A DNA stretch of 64,000 nt, from the NCBI GenBank assembly GCA_963971425.1, contig OZ020515.1, positions 14,958,291 through 15,022,290 of the forward strand, written 5' to 3'. Position 1 is the first letter of the stretch; each line of letters begins with the position of its first letter. The position numbers and the translations under genes are program-made. The notes beneath the pieces were generated by a model that saw only the letters and a program-made list of their open reading frames with translations, ran no database searches and was not told the origin of the DNA. Of this stretch, positions 11,437 through 24,310 are shown piece after piece. The stretch is from Bryoerythrophyllum caledonicum. Taxonomy: Eukaryota; Streptophyta; Bryopsida; Pottiales; Pottiaceae.

Positions 11437-14400
11437 ATGGGAATGGCGACGACGAGCGACGTGGAAGTGAAGGACTTCCTGGAGCAATGCAAGGTGTCCG
11501 GGGACAGTGCCTACAATGTTATGAAGGGCGTGCTGGAGAGGCTCCAGAGTGAGGACACTCGCGCGGACGCCAGGAGGCTTCTGGATGCAGTGCGCAAGCA
11601 TGTTGAGACCCAGGAGCCGGCAGTGGACAGCATGGCAACCTACCATTTCCGACTCCATCAGCTCTCCCTCACGGATTTCGAAGGTATGTCCATACTCTTC
11701 ATTTTTAAATCATGTACTTGATTTCATCACAAATCTTAAAACTCTCGAATCATGTATCTTGAATTAAATTCTTGTTGTCTTTTTCCATGTTTTAGGCTTC
11801 AGGGAGAACAGGCAAAGCCTGACATTGCTGGAGCTACCGAGCATTTTCGTTCCGGAGGATTGGTCCTTCACTTTCTTTGAAGGCATCAGCAGGCATCCAG
11901 ATACGGGATTCCGGAACCGGGATGTGACAGAACTCGGTTGCGGCAATGGATGGGTGTCGATTGCCATGGCGGAGCGATGGCAGCCACGAAAGGTAATTCG
12001 TTTTAATATCTTTGTATGTGCTCCTATGGCTGTAGTTACTCTTCTGAATATTTTTACGATTTCTGAACAACTAGGTGAGTTTGTTTTAAATAATGAATGA
12101 TTGTGGGGACGATTTCAGGTGATTGGGCTTGATATTAATCCAAGAGCAATCAAGGTGGCGTGGATTAACCTGTACTTGAATGCACTCAGCGATGACGGCT
12201 CCCCTGTTTTGGACCATGAGGGCAAGACATTGCTGGACAGGGTGGAGTTTCATGTTTCAGACTTGCTCGCGTATTGCAGAGAGCAGAAGTTGACAATGGA
12301 CCTGATCGTCGGTTGTATACCACAGGTGTGTATGACTTTCTTGAACATCATTGGTTTCGTTTTCACCTATGACAAGCTGAGTGTCTATGTAAGTGGAATG
12401 GAAGTTCTACTACTGTGCTTGACTGGCTGGTTATGATTTTGTGTGCAGATCCTGAATCCTGATCCAACTGCTATGTCCAAGCTCATCACTGAGAATGCAA
12501 GCGAAGAGTTTCTGCATTCTCTCAGCAATTACTGTGGTCTTCAGGTTTGCATCGAAGCCGTTGTGAAGCGCTTTGCACATGATATGATATCCTTGCCATT
12601 TGTTTGTATTTCAATACGAGTCAATGCTTGCTCTTTTTTCTCGAATGCTGAAAAAGCTGATGAGTTTTTGTCAACAGGGTTTTGTTGAGGACCAGTTTGG
12701 GCTAGGATTGATTGCAAGAGCTGCGGAAGAAGGTATCTCGATCATCAGGCCCACTGGTAGACTCATATTCAATATTGGCGGTCGACCTGGCCAAGCCGTG
12801 ACGGAGCGATTATTCAAGAGACGTGGATTTCATATTAATAAACTGTGGCAAACTAGGGTGAACCAGGTAGGTTGTCTTCTGAATCTTCTTGTATTATTTT
12901 TTCTTTGCTTTTTCTTGTTGTCAAGTATATCGAAATCGCATGAAAATGCCTCTAATACATGCGATTTCGACGTTTTCGATATTCTTGATATACCCACGTT
13001 TCCCCCTGTTTCCAGGCACCGGACACTGATATATTAGCACTGGTGGAAATTGAGAAAAACACACGACATCGGTTTGAGTTTTTCATGGGACGTGTGAGTG
13101 AAGATCCTATATGTGCAAGGACAGCATATGCCTTTTTGAAGTCAGGAGGCGAGATCTCCCATGGGCTTTCAGTCTATGAGTGCACGCTAAGGATGCCAAA
13201 TCAGGTTTGCACACTCTACATACCTGAATCTCAGCCACCAGCAAGGCAGTTTGCATGCCCAATTGTGGTGCTGCAAATCTATGTAGAGTTGTTGGTTTCA
13301 GACGCTGTTTTAACACCGATATCCAAATTTCAACGTTTTCTTTCTACCTCTCTGTAAGCAACCTGACAACGGCCAGCATATTTCAGGTCAAGACGATATC
13401 AAAGTTTCTGACCAACGGATTTCAAGAGACTCGGGGAGCATTAGATCTCTCATTCAGTAACGACTCGGAGGCCGAAGAGAAAATACCTTTTCTGGCACAT
13501 CTCGCTCGTGCACTTGAAGATCTTTCGTACTTTCCACATGAATCCCCAGCTGGGAGTTCCCGATTCCGAAACCTTATTGCTGGGTTTATGAGGATCTACC
13601 ATCAAATTCCACTGACTCCTTCGGTAAGTGAATATTATCTGAGGCGTATTACAATGTTTAATAAGCAGAGCGATTGTTTTTAAAATTTTAGAGGTTAACA
13701 TCGTCTTTTGTTTTGGGCTATTTACATATAACCAAACTTGGTTTATATTGCAGAGTGTGGTGGTCCTTCCTTCAAGAGCTGTAGCGATTGAAAATATCCT
13801 TCGTATATACTCACCTCGTTTAGCACTTGTGGAGGCTGATCTCACGAGATGGTTGCCGAAGAAATGGCTCACTGCACTACCTGCTGAGGTTGCTACTCTG
13901 ATTCCTGATTCTCACTTTCAGTGGAAAGCTTTGACAAACTCTGTTTTCCCAGATTGTACACATGTTATTGAAGTTGCATATTAATGCTTGGACTATGCAG
14001 GGATCAACTGGAGGAGTCATTCCTCAATCGAATAACACTGTGACTGTTGTGGAAGCTCCTCGTCGCTCCGATCTGGTGGTGCGGTTGCTAAAGAACCTGA
14101 AGCCTCAGCTTGTTGTCACAAGCCTCGCAGATTATGAGATGCGAACTTCCACTTCCTTTGAACTACTTCTAGATGCAACGGCCAGCATTGGAGCACGTCT
14201 GATTCTGGATATTTCGGAGTACTTAATGCTTTCAAGTTTACCAGGGACAAATGGAGTTCTGCAGTATTTGGCATCCAATCCAATGCCTTTGCATGCCACC
14301 ATCATCTGTGGACTGGTCAAAAATCAGGTATCTAAAACCATCCATCCGTTCTTCTATTATTTTTGTGTGAATGCATCTATTTGACTAGCTGCTTATCTTC

Positions 14401-16212
14401 TTCCAACCTGGTTTTTATTAGTCATTCCTTTAACTTGAGAGTTCAAAGGTTACTTAGACATTATGCCTTCTAGTTCGGTACTTGCCGTTGCTTAACTACA
14501 GCTTCATGTATGTTGACGCTTGGTTGTTTTGCAGGTTTACTCCGACCTTGAGGTTGCTTTCATCGTCTCAGAGAACCAGACACTCTTGAACACACTCGCA
14601 AAGGCTGGGGATGTGACATATGGGCGCACTGCCATCTCAAGCCAGTTTTACTATGGTTGCCTCTTCCATGAGCTTCTAAGTTTTCAGCTTCCTGAACGCC
14701 ACACCACCGAGAAGGTACACCATCCAGAATTTTTTTGTACATGTTGCCTTTTCTTATTACTGTTTCACATAAGACTTAAAATCTTACATTCTTTCACAGA
14801 GGTTACCGAGGGAGGAAGAGCCTTCAAAGTTCATCAGTTTCTCCCCAAGCTCAACCGAAGCACTGAGTGGCGTGGAGAACGTCAATTTAGACCAACAACC
14901 CCCAACAGTCTGCATGGACTTCGACGAGAATCTGCTCCCAATCCCTGCAGCGGTCAAAGTGTCTGTCTTCGAAGCCTTCGCGCGACAGAACATTTCCGAG
15001 GACGAGATGGACCCTAGGCCTGAGATACTTGATTATCTGCAAAGCGGATACGGGCTTCCACAGTCACACACCAAGGAGCTTTTCCTGAGCGACACCTCTA
15101 CGTCCCTGTTCACGAAGCTGGTCCTGGCGTGCGTAGAGGAGAATGGCACCCTCGTCTTCCCCATGGGCTCCTGTGGCACCTGTGTCTCGGTTGCCAAGTT
15201 CCTTGAGGCGAAGTTCACGAGGTTGCCTACTGAGGCATCCAACTCTTTCAAAGCCACTGCGGCTCAACTAGACGCTTTCCTGAAGGGCATCGACAAGCCC
15301 TGGGTTTACATCCCCGGCCCCACTATCAACCCGACGGGGCAAATCTACTCCGACTCGGAGATTACTGAGCTTCTGGCCGTGTGCAAGAGCTACGGTGCGA
15401 GGGTAATCCTGGACACCTCGTATTCTGGGCTGGAGTACGACCAATCATCCAAGTGGGACCTGAAGAAGCAAGGATTCGAGGAAAACTCCTCCTATGCAAT
15501 TGCCATCTTGGGAGGGTTCTCGACTGGTCTGATGACCGGCGGACTTGAGTTTGGGTTCGCAGCGGTTGCCGACCCCGTGTTCATCGAAGCCTTTAAGGAC
15601 GCCCCCACCATGAGCCGGCCGCATGGCACTCTCAAGTACACCATCAAGAAGCTTCTCGGACAGTTGAGCCAAAAATCGGAAGTTTTGATCAATGGCTTGG
15701 AGGAGCAAAAGAAGACTCTGAGGCGACGAGCACTAGAACTTTCCAAGGTAAATTGAGTTATTTGTTAAGTCACCCAAAGTTTCGATGAGATGGCCCCTCT
15801 TTTGATTACTGTTTGTTCACTCCAAATAGCTATTAGGTCCAACTTGCTGACGCTTGAGGAGTCAAGAAATGTTGTGGTCTCCTGACCTCTGGCTATTTTT
15901 TCTAACCTGTGAAATTGCGCTTGCTTGCAGCTTCTGAAAGAGTGCGGCTGGGACGTGGTGGAGCCTCTGGGAGGCATATCCATGGTGGCAAGCCCATCGG
16001 CCTACCAAGGGAAACGTGTGAAGGGGGACACTCAGGCGCTGGACGGTGACAACATCCGGGATGCGATTCTCAAGGCCACAGGGCTGTCCCTCAGCAGCAG
16101 CTCCTGGACCGGAATCCCCAACTACTGCCGCTTCATGCTTGCTCTCACTGAGGAGGATTTCTCAGCGTCGTGCAAGGCGCTGCTCAAGTTCAAGGACCTC
16201 GGACTTGGCTAA
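11437..16212 (+). CDS. MMT: Methionine S-methyltransferase
   Basis: This enzyme transfers a methyl group from S-adenosylmethionine to methionine to make S-methylmethionine, the first step of the plant SMM cycle, in the cytosol. Twelve exons with GT-AG borders: 11437-11683, 11796-11992, 12119-12325, 12449-12544, 12678-12866, 13016-13204, 13387-13623, 13754-13888, 14001-14327, 14535-14714, 14800-15747, 15931-16212. They join in frame to 1077 residues, close to the usual length of about 1070. The N-terminal methyltransferase domain has SAM motif I (VTELGCGNGWVSIAMAERW, about residues 126-144) and motif LDINPRAIKVAW. The C-terminal half is an aminotransferase-like domain (YIPGPTINPTGQ; VILDTSYSGLEY). 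At the site that would hold the PLP lysine it reads GGFSTGLMTGG with no Lys, as known for MMT. A second in-frame ATG lies two codons downstream. The 5' leader appears SMG7-derived. A dispersed repeat sits in the last intron. Confidence 0.95.
15753..15905 (+). repeat. Intron-dwelling dispersed repeat, copy A (MMT intron 11)
   Basis: Begins GAGTTATTTGTTAAGTCACCCAAAGTTTC and continues with CCCCTCTTTTGATTA, TCACTCCAAATAGCTA and TTAGGTC. The same ordered phrases occur in introns of the DUF3755 gene and IMP4 and, inverted, downstream of IMP4. It is probably a short non-autonomous element; I could not define its class. Confidence 0.7.
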
Positions 16213-18363
16213 ACTTGGTACGTGCATTCTATGATGCCTAAACTTTCTTGCGCCATCTTCCACGAACGGCTCCTGTGGTAGTAGGCAGCGTGCAAAGTTT
16301 AGAGCTGTGCAGGCCAGTCAACGTACATCAATTGCTGTTCAAATGAAAATTGTTCGAGGGATCTGCTGTTGGTTCCGTGTATTTTTTATTGGCTCGTTTT
16401 ACAACGGCATCTTCAATGATATGCTCGACAGAGGCCCAACAGAAGGTGAGATACTGTTGCCAATTCTGTGTATAGTTTCATGGAGAACTCCACTAGTATG
16501 TAGAGAAGGTATGCAACATCGCTTGCTCAATTGGATTTTCAAGGTTAGCTATTCATATTAATATTTCTTGGAGCATAGCTAACCTTGAAAATATTTCTTG
16601 GAGCAAAGAGTATGCTACCATCCTTGCAGCAGCTTTGGCCAACGTTCTAATCATTATTGTTATCGGTCAGTGCTTCCTCGGTTCTTGTTCCAAGGCTTTC
16701 GCAAGTAACAACCCAGAAAGAAAAAGCAAAAGAACACAATCAGTTCAATCTAAATCCTACTGATCAATTCCTTTGATCACTACAACTAACTACCACCGCG
16801 AACTCCCACCAGCAAGTGCCAAAAAAGATGGAATCCATTCAGAAACTTCAATAAAAGTACCGGAAGGATTTAAAGGCAAAAAAGGATCCAATTGCCGCCA
16901 CACTTTAGACAAGAAAAGCAACCATCTCTTACCAAAAACCAAAACCAGAACATCAGTGCAATGTTCCGTGTCCCATCGCAAGCCCCTAAACTATAGTACA
17001 CAAGAGAATTGGTTGAAAATGTATCTTCAAGTCAATTCAACAGATTATTAACCAAAGATTGTACCACGCTAACAGCCGTCACTCTAATGTACAACCGCAC
17101 CTGCACCGAGTACCAAAAGATTAAATGGCCTATATTGAACCAACGATTAAAAACTCCCATTCTGAAATTATTATGCCTCAAACCACTGAGATTATTGAGC
17201 AGGAAAAGACTGCATTACATATGATATCAGCCCATGCAGCCTGACTTCAAACCAGAGGCCACCTCTTGTCACTTACAGTCTGCAAGTCTAGTGAAAACCC
17301 AGAGTAAAAACTACAGCCTACACTAGGCCATTGCAAAAGAAGGTAGTCCTCCAGATAAACGCGGGCCTACATTAACCGTATGGTTCATCTACGAATTAAC
17401 AGACTCTGAATAAGAGTAGCTACAAACAAACAAAGAAAATTAACTCTAGGGATAAGAGCCCTAGAAACAGAACAGATCCACTTCAGGAAACCAGAGTAAC
17501 CCACGTCCATGATGTTGAGATCCCAATACCTGCTTTTCCTGCATCCACCGTAAGAGAGATGGTTCAAGACCAAAGCAAAAAGATGTTTCCCTTTCAGAAT
17601 GCTTATCAAAGAAGGGTGGTGATCAATTCATTCGGACTACAGCAGTGCAACTAGTAAACTCAAGCCCGTAGTCTACATTCTAGTGCACTTGGTCAATCTA
17701 TTTGGGGCATTTTCACGTGGATTGTCACCCTGTCGGATATATGAGTTAAGTTTCACTTACTTGAAAGAGGACAATTTTGTTGTGACCAAACAAAGCTTCA
17801 TACACCGTAAGGAAACCATTAGGGAGAGAACATGAATGAAGCCTGCACTTGCTCCAAAAAGTCATCGATTCTTGGCCCGTGTTGAAGACACTGTAATTGA
17901 GTAGGTCGACTCAGTGACATACTTGCGAACACCAGAGTATATACCAAGAGCCCAGATAAGTGCTCCAGGGCTACAGCTGGGATATCTCTTCATGCTGAAA
18001 TCTGCAAGACAGGTATAGATAGAGTTGGTGCTCCTCTGGTCTGCAATGGTAAAGGAACAATGATTACGCTTGCCTGCCCTCGGGTAAGATTACCTGCAGC
18101 GAAAGAACACACAGGTGAGGTGGTATCTATCAAAAAACCAGTGGCTTGGGTTACTGCTATCTTTTAACATGACGAGCAAATACGGATTCCATGACAAAAG
18201 TTGAAACTCGAATCTCGAAACTCTAGTGTGCGGGGATAAACCAGGCTCCCTTAAAAAAACCCCTTTCACGATTCTGAAGAGGACCACGGTGACCTACGAC
18301 ATTCTACAGCGCCTAATATGTCTCGAAACCGTGACTCGAACTTACCGGATCCTATCATCCATC
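16213..18363. other. 3' flanks of MMT and SMG7, no gene seen
   Basis: MMT (plus) and SMG7 (minus) converge here. About 2.1 kb holds only short, unrelated open frames; the ends presumably carry the two 3' untranslated regions. No convincing polyadenylation signal or repeat was singled out. Confidence 0.6.
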
Positions 18364-21300
18364 TTACGAGACAAAAGGATCACGTGAGTGATATTGTCCT
18401 GGCATCTGCTGCTGGTACTGTTGCTGCTGACGCTGGAGAAACATCAGTTGCTGTTGCTGAAGCTGTCGCAGCTCTGCCTGAGCCTTCGCTTGAGCCTGAG
18501 CTTCGTCGACGGGCTTTTGCCTCTCAGTGTAAGCGAGCTGAGATTCAGAGTATGGAGACTGTGCTTGAATATGAGGGGCTACCGAGGTATTGAATTTTCG
18601 GTGATGCGACGCTCCCATACCTTCAGACACAAGAAAAAACCCATTGAGCAGAAAATAGAAGAACATAGCCTTCTGTAGAAAAAAATAATTATGAAAATAA
18701 TATAAACCAGGGCAATGACCACGTCTACATACAGGATGATGCCTACGAAATCATTGAAATGCAAGAGGGCATGCATGGAAACAAAGTTCTAAACCAAGAA
18801 AAAAATACCTGGGAAAGGAAAAGGTGCACTGTCGTAGCCGGCACTTCTGGAGATGCCATCGCCTAAGGACCACAAGTTGCGACTTGGCTGGGACTCTCTA
18901 TCTCCAGGGTAACCAGACTGAGGAGAAACAGGTTTAACGCTTCTGAAATCGTCCAACCACCCGTAATCATCAACATTGTCTTCTCCTATGTTAGGTTTCT
19001 GGCTCTGGAATGTGCTAGGTGGCTGGAAGATCCCTTGAGTGGTGCTCAGACTTGGTTTCACGGTGGATTTTCCGGGAAGTGGTCCAAAACCTGGCGGCGG
19101 ACGCATTGCAGGTTGACTAACTCTGGTAGGAACAGGGAGATCCTTCATGTTCCAGCCGCTACTGGCTATCGCTGTTGCATCCCGGTTGCTCCCCACTGAG
19201 TACTTTCCTGATTCAAAACCTGAAGATAACTCCGACAAGGTTAAGAGAGGAAGAGAGCTCGAATTTGGCAACATCTCTCCATTAAAGCGGTCGTTAGGAG
19301 TTGCACTAGGAACAAAGCCTGATACAACAGATCTGTCCATCGGTTCACGCTCTGAACTCCATAACGAGTTATTCTGACTCTGTGACGTCACAACTGAGCC
19401 TGCACCCATTCTCGTCTCAGGGAAATTCTTGAAAACACCTTTCTGGCCTTGGAACCAGACATCCGTGCTTGAAGATACATATTGAGGTGTGTCGGTATAC
19501 TGATCCAACCAAGTTGCCGAGCTCGTCACTGGTGAAGTCATTACAGGAAAATCACGAGACCTTGTAACAGAAACCTCGTTTCCCAAGGAATTCATACCAG
19601 ACAGGTGCAAAGTTGAAATCCCAGCTGCTGCGTCGTGCACCATTGGAGTCAAACCCGCTGAAGATCCTGTTACAGAAATCAAGGGCATAGGAGTTGCAAG
19701 CTCAACTAAGCCAGTCTTCGAAGAACTCACGGCTGTTTTGGGATCTAGAGGGTATTTGCCTTCCACAGAGGAGTACTGAACAAGTCCTGAAGTCAATTGA
19801 AAAGGACTCTGAAACTTCGACGCAACAGATCCTGCCTGGACATTCGAAACAGTCTCTGGAAGCCAGGGATTTTTGCCAGCAATGCTCGGCATAGAGATAG
19901 TCTGCACAGAAACCTCAGAGGTGGTGGGCACTGTTAAGAAATTGAAAGGCGGGACGAAATTATCGGAATGAGAAGGCTCCAGGGGTACAGATGCAGGCGG
20001 TTTGTCCTTAGTCAAGGGCTTGAAAACTATCACTTCCTCGTCCTCTTCCTCATTTAAAACTTGTTCAGAACTCTGGGCTAAGTTTTCAGCCTTCAAGTGA
20101 CTCTCGCTGGCCGGAAGACTGCTCTGTGATGTGATTCCACCATCATTGTCCTCTTCCTCCAGCATGTCGCCAATATCCTCGATGCCAGTATCAGCATTCT
20201 CCTCGTCCTTTTGCGCTGACCGTGCCTCTCCAGCCAGTATGAATTTGTCTAGCTCTTCATCATAGCAAATACCTCTCTGTGAACTTTCCAGGGCATTGGC
20301 AACTGCTTTTCCTGCAGCCAACAATCTCTTGATGCGAACTTTGAACTGTTTCTCTCCTTTCCCTTCACGGAAATAGCCTTTTGAGAAATCTAAAGCAATC
20401 TGGGCAGGTGCAAGAGGAATAAAACCTTGTAGCTCAAAATCCTCCCCGAGGGCAACGCCTCGCTCATTCTCAATCGCGCCACCAAATGACCCATCAAAAC
20501 CATTAGCCGCATATGGCTCTTCTTTGAACATCTTCAGGAAGCAGTTTAGTAGAACCAAACATTCTGCCCAGAAGGAGGATCTTGCATTGGCTTGATCTAC
20601 GTCGACTTCACTTCCAATCGCCATTTCCGGTCGGCCGGCTAGCCACTCCATAAACATGAGTAATGCGGGGAGAAGCACGCTTCGTGACGGGTCTTTCGAC
20701 TGACTACACCGATGCATGAGCCGACCAGCACACTCAAAGGCAGCAGTCAGAGCATGCTGAAAAAGATCAGACCTCTGTAAAATTTCTGCATAAGTTGGAT
20801 GACTTGTCGAGTCTGCAGTCCAGTTGATGTTATGAACAGTGAATATCAGAATAGCTACAAGTTGAATCACGCAAGACGGCCCAGCATTGCCCATAGATGT
20901 TCTACTTTGCTGATCGGTCCCCAAGGCTGACTCCAAAATGGAATCATTGCCAGCCAAAAGTTGCTCCAGGTCACTCAATGTTTCGAGATACACCTGCGAA
21001 AAAGTCTCAAGGCTGCGCAACACAACAAATCATCATCCTTCTGTATGATGTTGAACATTCGGGTAACCGTTAGAACAATAGAATTCTAACCAATAAAGTA
21101 TGTAATACTGGAGAAAAAGGTGTATTTCGAAATAAACAAAAATTTAATAACGTTGACCCTGGCATTGTAATCCAAAATGTGTGAACTGAAACATACTTGG
21201 AACTAGACTTGTTCAACAATACAAGCAACGAATAATATGTTACCTGGTGCGTGTGAACAATATTCCATTCATTCGCACAAAACGAATCTGGAAATTCCTC

Positions 21301-23751
21301 CTCAAGTCTGCACTCTTTGGCGGATTTGCACTGGCATGTGCATTCTCTGCTTTGACGTCCTTTTTAGCCAACTTAAGCGTCCCACTGCCATGAGATACAG
21401 TCCGATCGCCCCTGCCAGCCATACCATTTGGTGACACCTGCGGTCCTCCTCCAGATACAGAACTCTTCGATCCATGTAACTGACTGTACTGAAGCCGGTT
21501 CTGCTTGCACGGGAATCATAAAATGAATTTCAGAACAAGTTAATAGCTGCTAATAGCAACTCTCTCGACCTTTATAATTAAAAGGAGAACAACATGCAGA
21601 ACTACAGAACCAAATACCTTTTCAAATAGAAGAATCAGGTTGTCTCTAGCGGTGAGGAATGGTGTCTCTACAGCAAGACTGCGGAAATACCGATAGACTG
21701 CGAGGAGTTCATCACTGACGTACGTTGCCAATACTGCCAACTGCCATTACCACACCGAACGTCAATAACAAACTGAAGTAAACCCCAGTGAAAAAACCGA
21801 ACCAACAACGCAAGCAGCAATCTGGTGGAGAATAACATCCACGTATCCTTTAATTAATTAAATCAGGTTATGGAATACAAAGATATCATTCAACCAAGTT
21901 TCAGTGAACTGTCAAGGACCTGATTGTGCGGATTACCGCTTGGAGGCCACAAGGAAGCTGCCTGCAGATAATATCCTGCCGCCACAGAGAAGTCGATAGA
22001 GCGAGTATCGTGAGCGTTCCCATGCACTTCTTTGTACCGAGCCAAATCGCCCAAAAATATCAAGCAACGATGGCAAGATAGCTGACAACGTTTCACTTTC
22101 AGCTTCCGCTCATTATCCTCTCCAGCTGAGGATAAAGAATCACTGCTCTCAAACGTAGAGTAATCCTGAGGCAGGCCATTCTTCGCCCTTAGCTTCAGGA
22201 TGAGATTGTGGTAGAATCCCGTCACTTCAGCAAGAAAGCTCTTGAACGCTGCTAGAACTTTAAAAACAGAATCTCTTTGCGTTCCGCCCTTATTTGTTGA
22301 GGCAGCATGATTAATCTTCTTAATTTTAGCTCGGAATTCATCAATTTGCTTGTAGTGCAGACGCCAAATTGCTTGCTCCACTTCATGTGATTCAGCAAGT
22401 TCATGGTCCTCAAGAATGACTAACTCATACTTCTCCCTAAGAGAATTCTGTAATGATCGCACGCTCGAATCAAACGGCCCCTTCACCTGGAGCAATGACC
22501 GTAGCTGCTTCTCTAGCTCCTGGGCCTACAGATGTAATATACAACCCGTCAGATGCTTTTCATTGTAGGGAAACGTCACCCGTTTTTGGCAATACAGTTC
22601 AATGCAAGGCCAATTTTTCCCATTCGTTACAAATCTACATGATCAAGTCTCTGATGTAATGAGCTCCAGTAATTAAGACTTGCCATCCAAACAAAACAGG
22701 ACAGGAAATGTCGACATATTGGTACTTCAACAATTCAATCTTCAAAATCTTCGAAATTAAGGTGAAAGTCATACCATATTTTCCATAACCCTAAATCTAT
22801 AAAACTACAAATAAAGGACGGGGAAATAGAAGGGCCACAAAAAGGAAGGAAGAGTCAACAATACAAACTGAATACTACTGGAAACTAAGCAACTCAAAGT
22901 AATCAATGAAACATTCCGATCAGATTCATGACCACTGAAGAAAATTTCAAAAACAGTTAAAGCATCTCTATCATATGTTGCAAGAGCACACCAAACACTC
23001 AAAGGTCTTTCCATGGAAAAAAACCTTCCAAGACGCAATATATCCCTACTCGCTTCTTCAAGAAGTAGACCCCTGCGAAATTCCTCGATGCAAGAGGCGG
23101 GTTCTACACCTAATACCCTAAGTGTAAATATATCAAGAAAATCGCATGTGGCCTTACCAGAATGAGACAGTCAACTGAGAGAACACGTCTATCGTATTTT
23201 AGTTGATATGAAATATCATTTACTTCACATGCAGAGAACATCATTCAGATAAACCTACAGACTATTTGATCAAAAAACCTAAACAAGAACAATTCTGGAG
23301 AAAGAGTGAGAAATCAGCAGACAGTTTAATGACATCCACCACCTTGCAGCAGCAACAGTCAAATCGCGAAGAAAAATTCAATATCGGCGTCAACCACAAC
23401 CTTACAGCACTCCTCCGCCAAAAAAAACCAAGCGACCAGCAATTTAACCAATTCGATTCTACCTCCACTGCAACTCAAAAAACATCCACTACAGCGTCGT
23501 AACAACACGCGAGCTCGACAGATTGCCAAGAGCATTAAAAAAAAACACCCACAATTCCGCACAACTGCGCAAAACCGCCAACAAACGCGACCCGGCGCAC
23601 TCCAACCAATACAGAAACGCAACGCCGCAATTACCAAACGACAGAAAACACAGCCATGAGCGAAGAAAAGACGCCATACCTGAATATAGTGATGCTTAGC
23701 CAGGGCGAGCGGGACGGAAACCGGCGCGGCGTCACTTAGCAGGCTCATCAT
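18364..23751 (-). CDS. SMG7: SMG7/EST1-like nonsense-mediated mRNA decay factor
   Basis: SMG7 is a 14-3-3/TPR-type adaptor that binds phosphorylated UPF1 and directs transcripts to decay; in plants it also acts in meiotic exit. Six coding exons on the minus strand: 23751-23680, 22525-21920, 21740-21618, 21500-21244, 21012-18809, 18620-18364. They join in frame to 1172 residues. The N-terminal half has the EST1 14-3-3-like/TPR region (FLAEVTGFYHNLILKLRAKNG; CHRCLIFLGDLARYKEVHG; AAGYYLQAASLWPPSGNPHN), followed by the DNA/RNA-binding EST1 region with YVSDELLAVYRYFRSLAVE and a conserved NFQIRFVRMNGILFTRT. The middle carries RGICYDEELDKFILAGEA, an acidic stretch and PFNFLTVP. The C-terminus is low-complexity, ending in Q-rich repeats (LQQQQLMFLQRQQQQYQQQ). 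An upstream ATG at 23755 opens an 8-codon frame overlapping the start. A decayed inverted copy of the 5' end lies upstream of MMT. Confidence 0.93.
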
Positions 23752-24310
23752 CCATTCCTCGCGCGCCTCGAATTCCCCCTGGAATTAGAGCGCGGTGATG
23801 CCGAGAGATGGCAGAAACCCTAATCTGCTGGTCGATGCAGGCGGCCAGAATTGCCGGGATTTGGACCGCGCGAGACAGGATTGCGAGGCGGTCGCGGTGG
23901 CGAGGCAGCCGCAGCCGTGGACACGGCGAGGGAAGCGCCAGCGGCGATGGCGATGCAGGGGCGACGTGAGGAAGACGATGACGATGGTGGTGGAGTGTTT
24001 TGCTTCCCATCGTCGTTCTGCCTCCGACTTGGCCCAATGGTCGAAGACATCTGACTGATTGATAACACGTCGATACTACCCCTATACTACCCTGATAACA
24101 CTGCGACGACCAGCTTAATACCTACCCCAAGGTCCAGCTTGATACCTGGCGGGTACACCGTGAGTTGAGGCTTGTGATGGAGCGTATCGTTTCGTCGTCG
24201 AAGGCTTTCTGCCGGGGCGGGCCGATACCGTGCTCCGGTGGGCCTCTAAAAAGAGCACATTGAACGATACCTAGGAGATACGTCTGTTGATAACAGGGTA
24301 GGTGACCGGT
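23752..24310 (-). promoter_or_regulatory. SMG7 promoter and 5' leader, duplicated near MMT
   Basis: This GC-rich stretch upstream of the SMG7 start is the source, or sister, of 10240-10737. It contains repeated GTATC-type words (read on the minus strand) around 24060-24300 that also occur in the copy. No TATA box was obvious. An 8-codon upstream frame starts at 23755 and ends at 23732, overlapping the main start. Confidence 0.55.
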
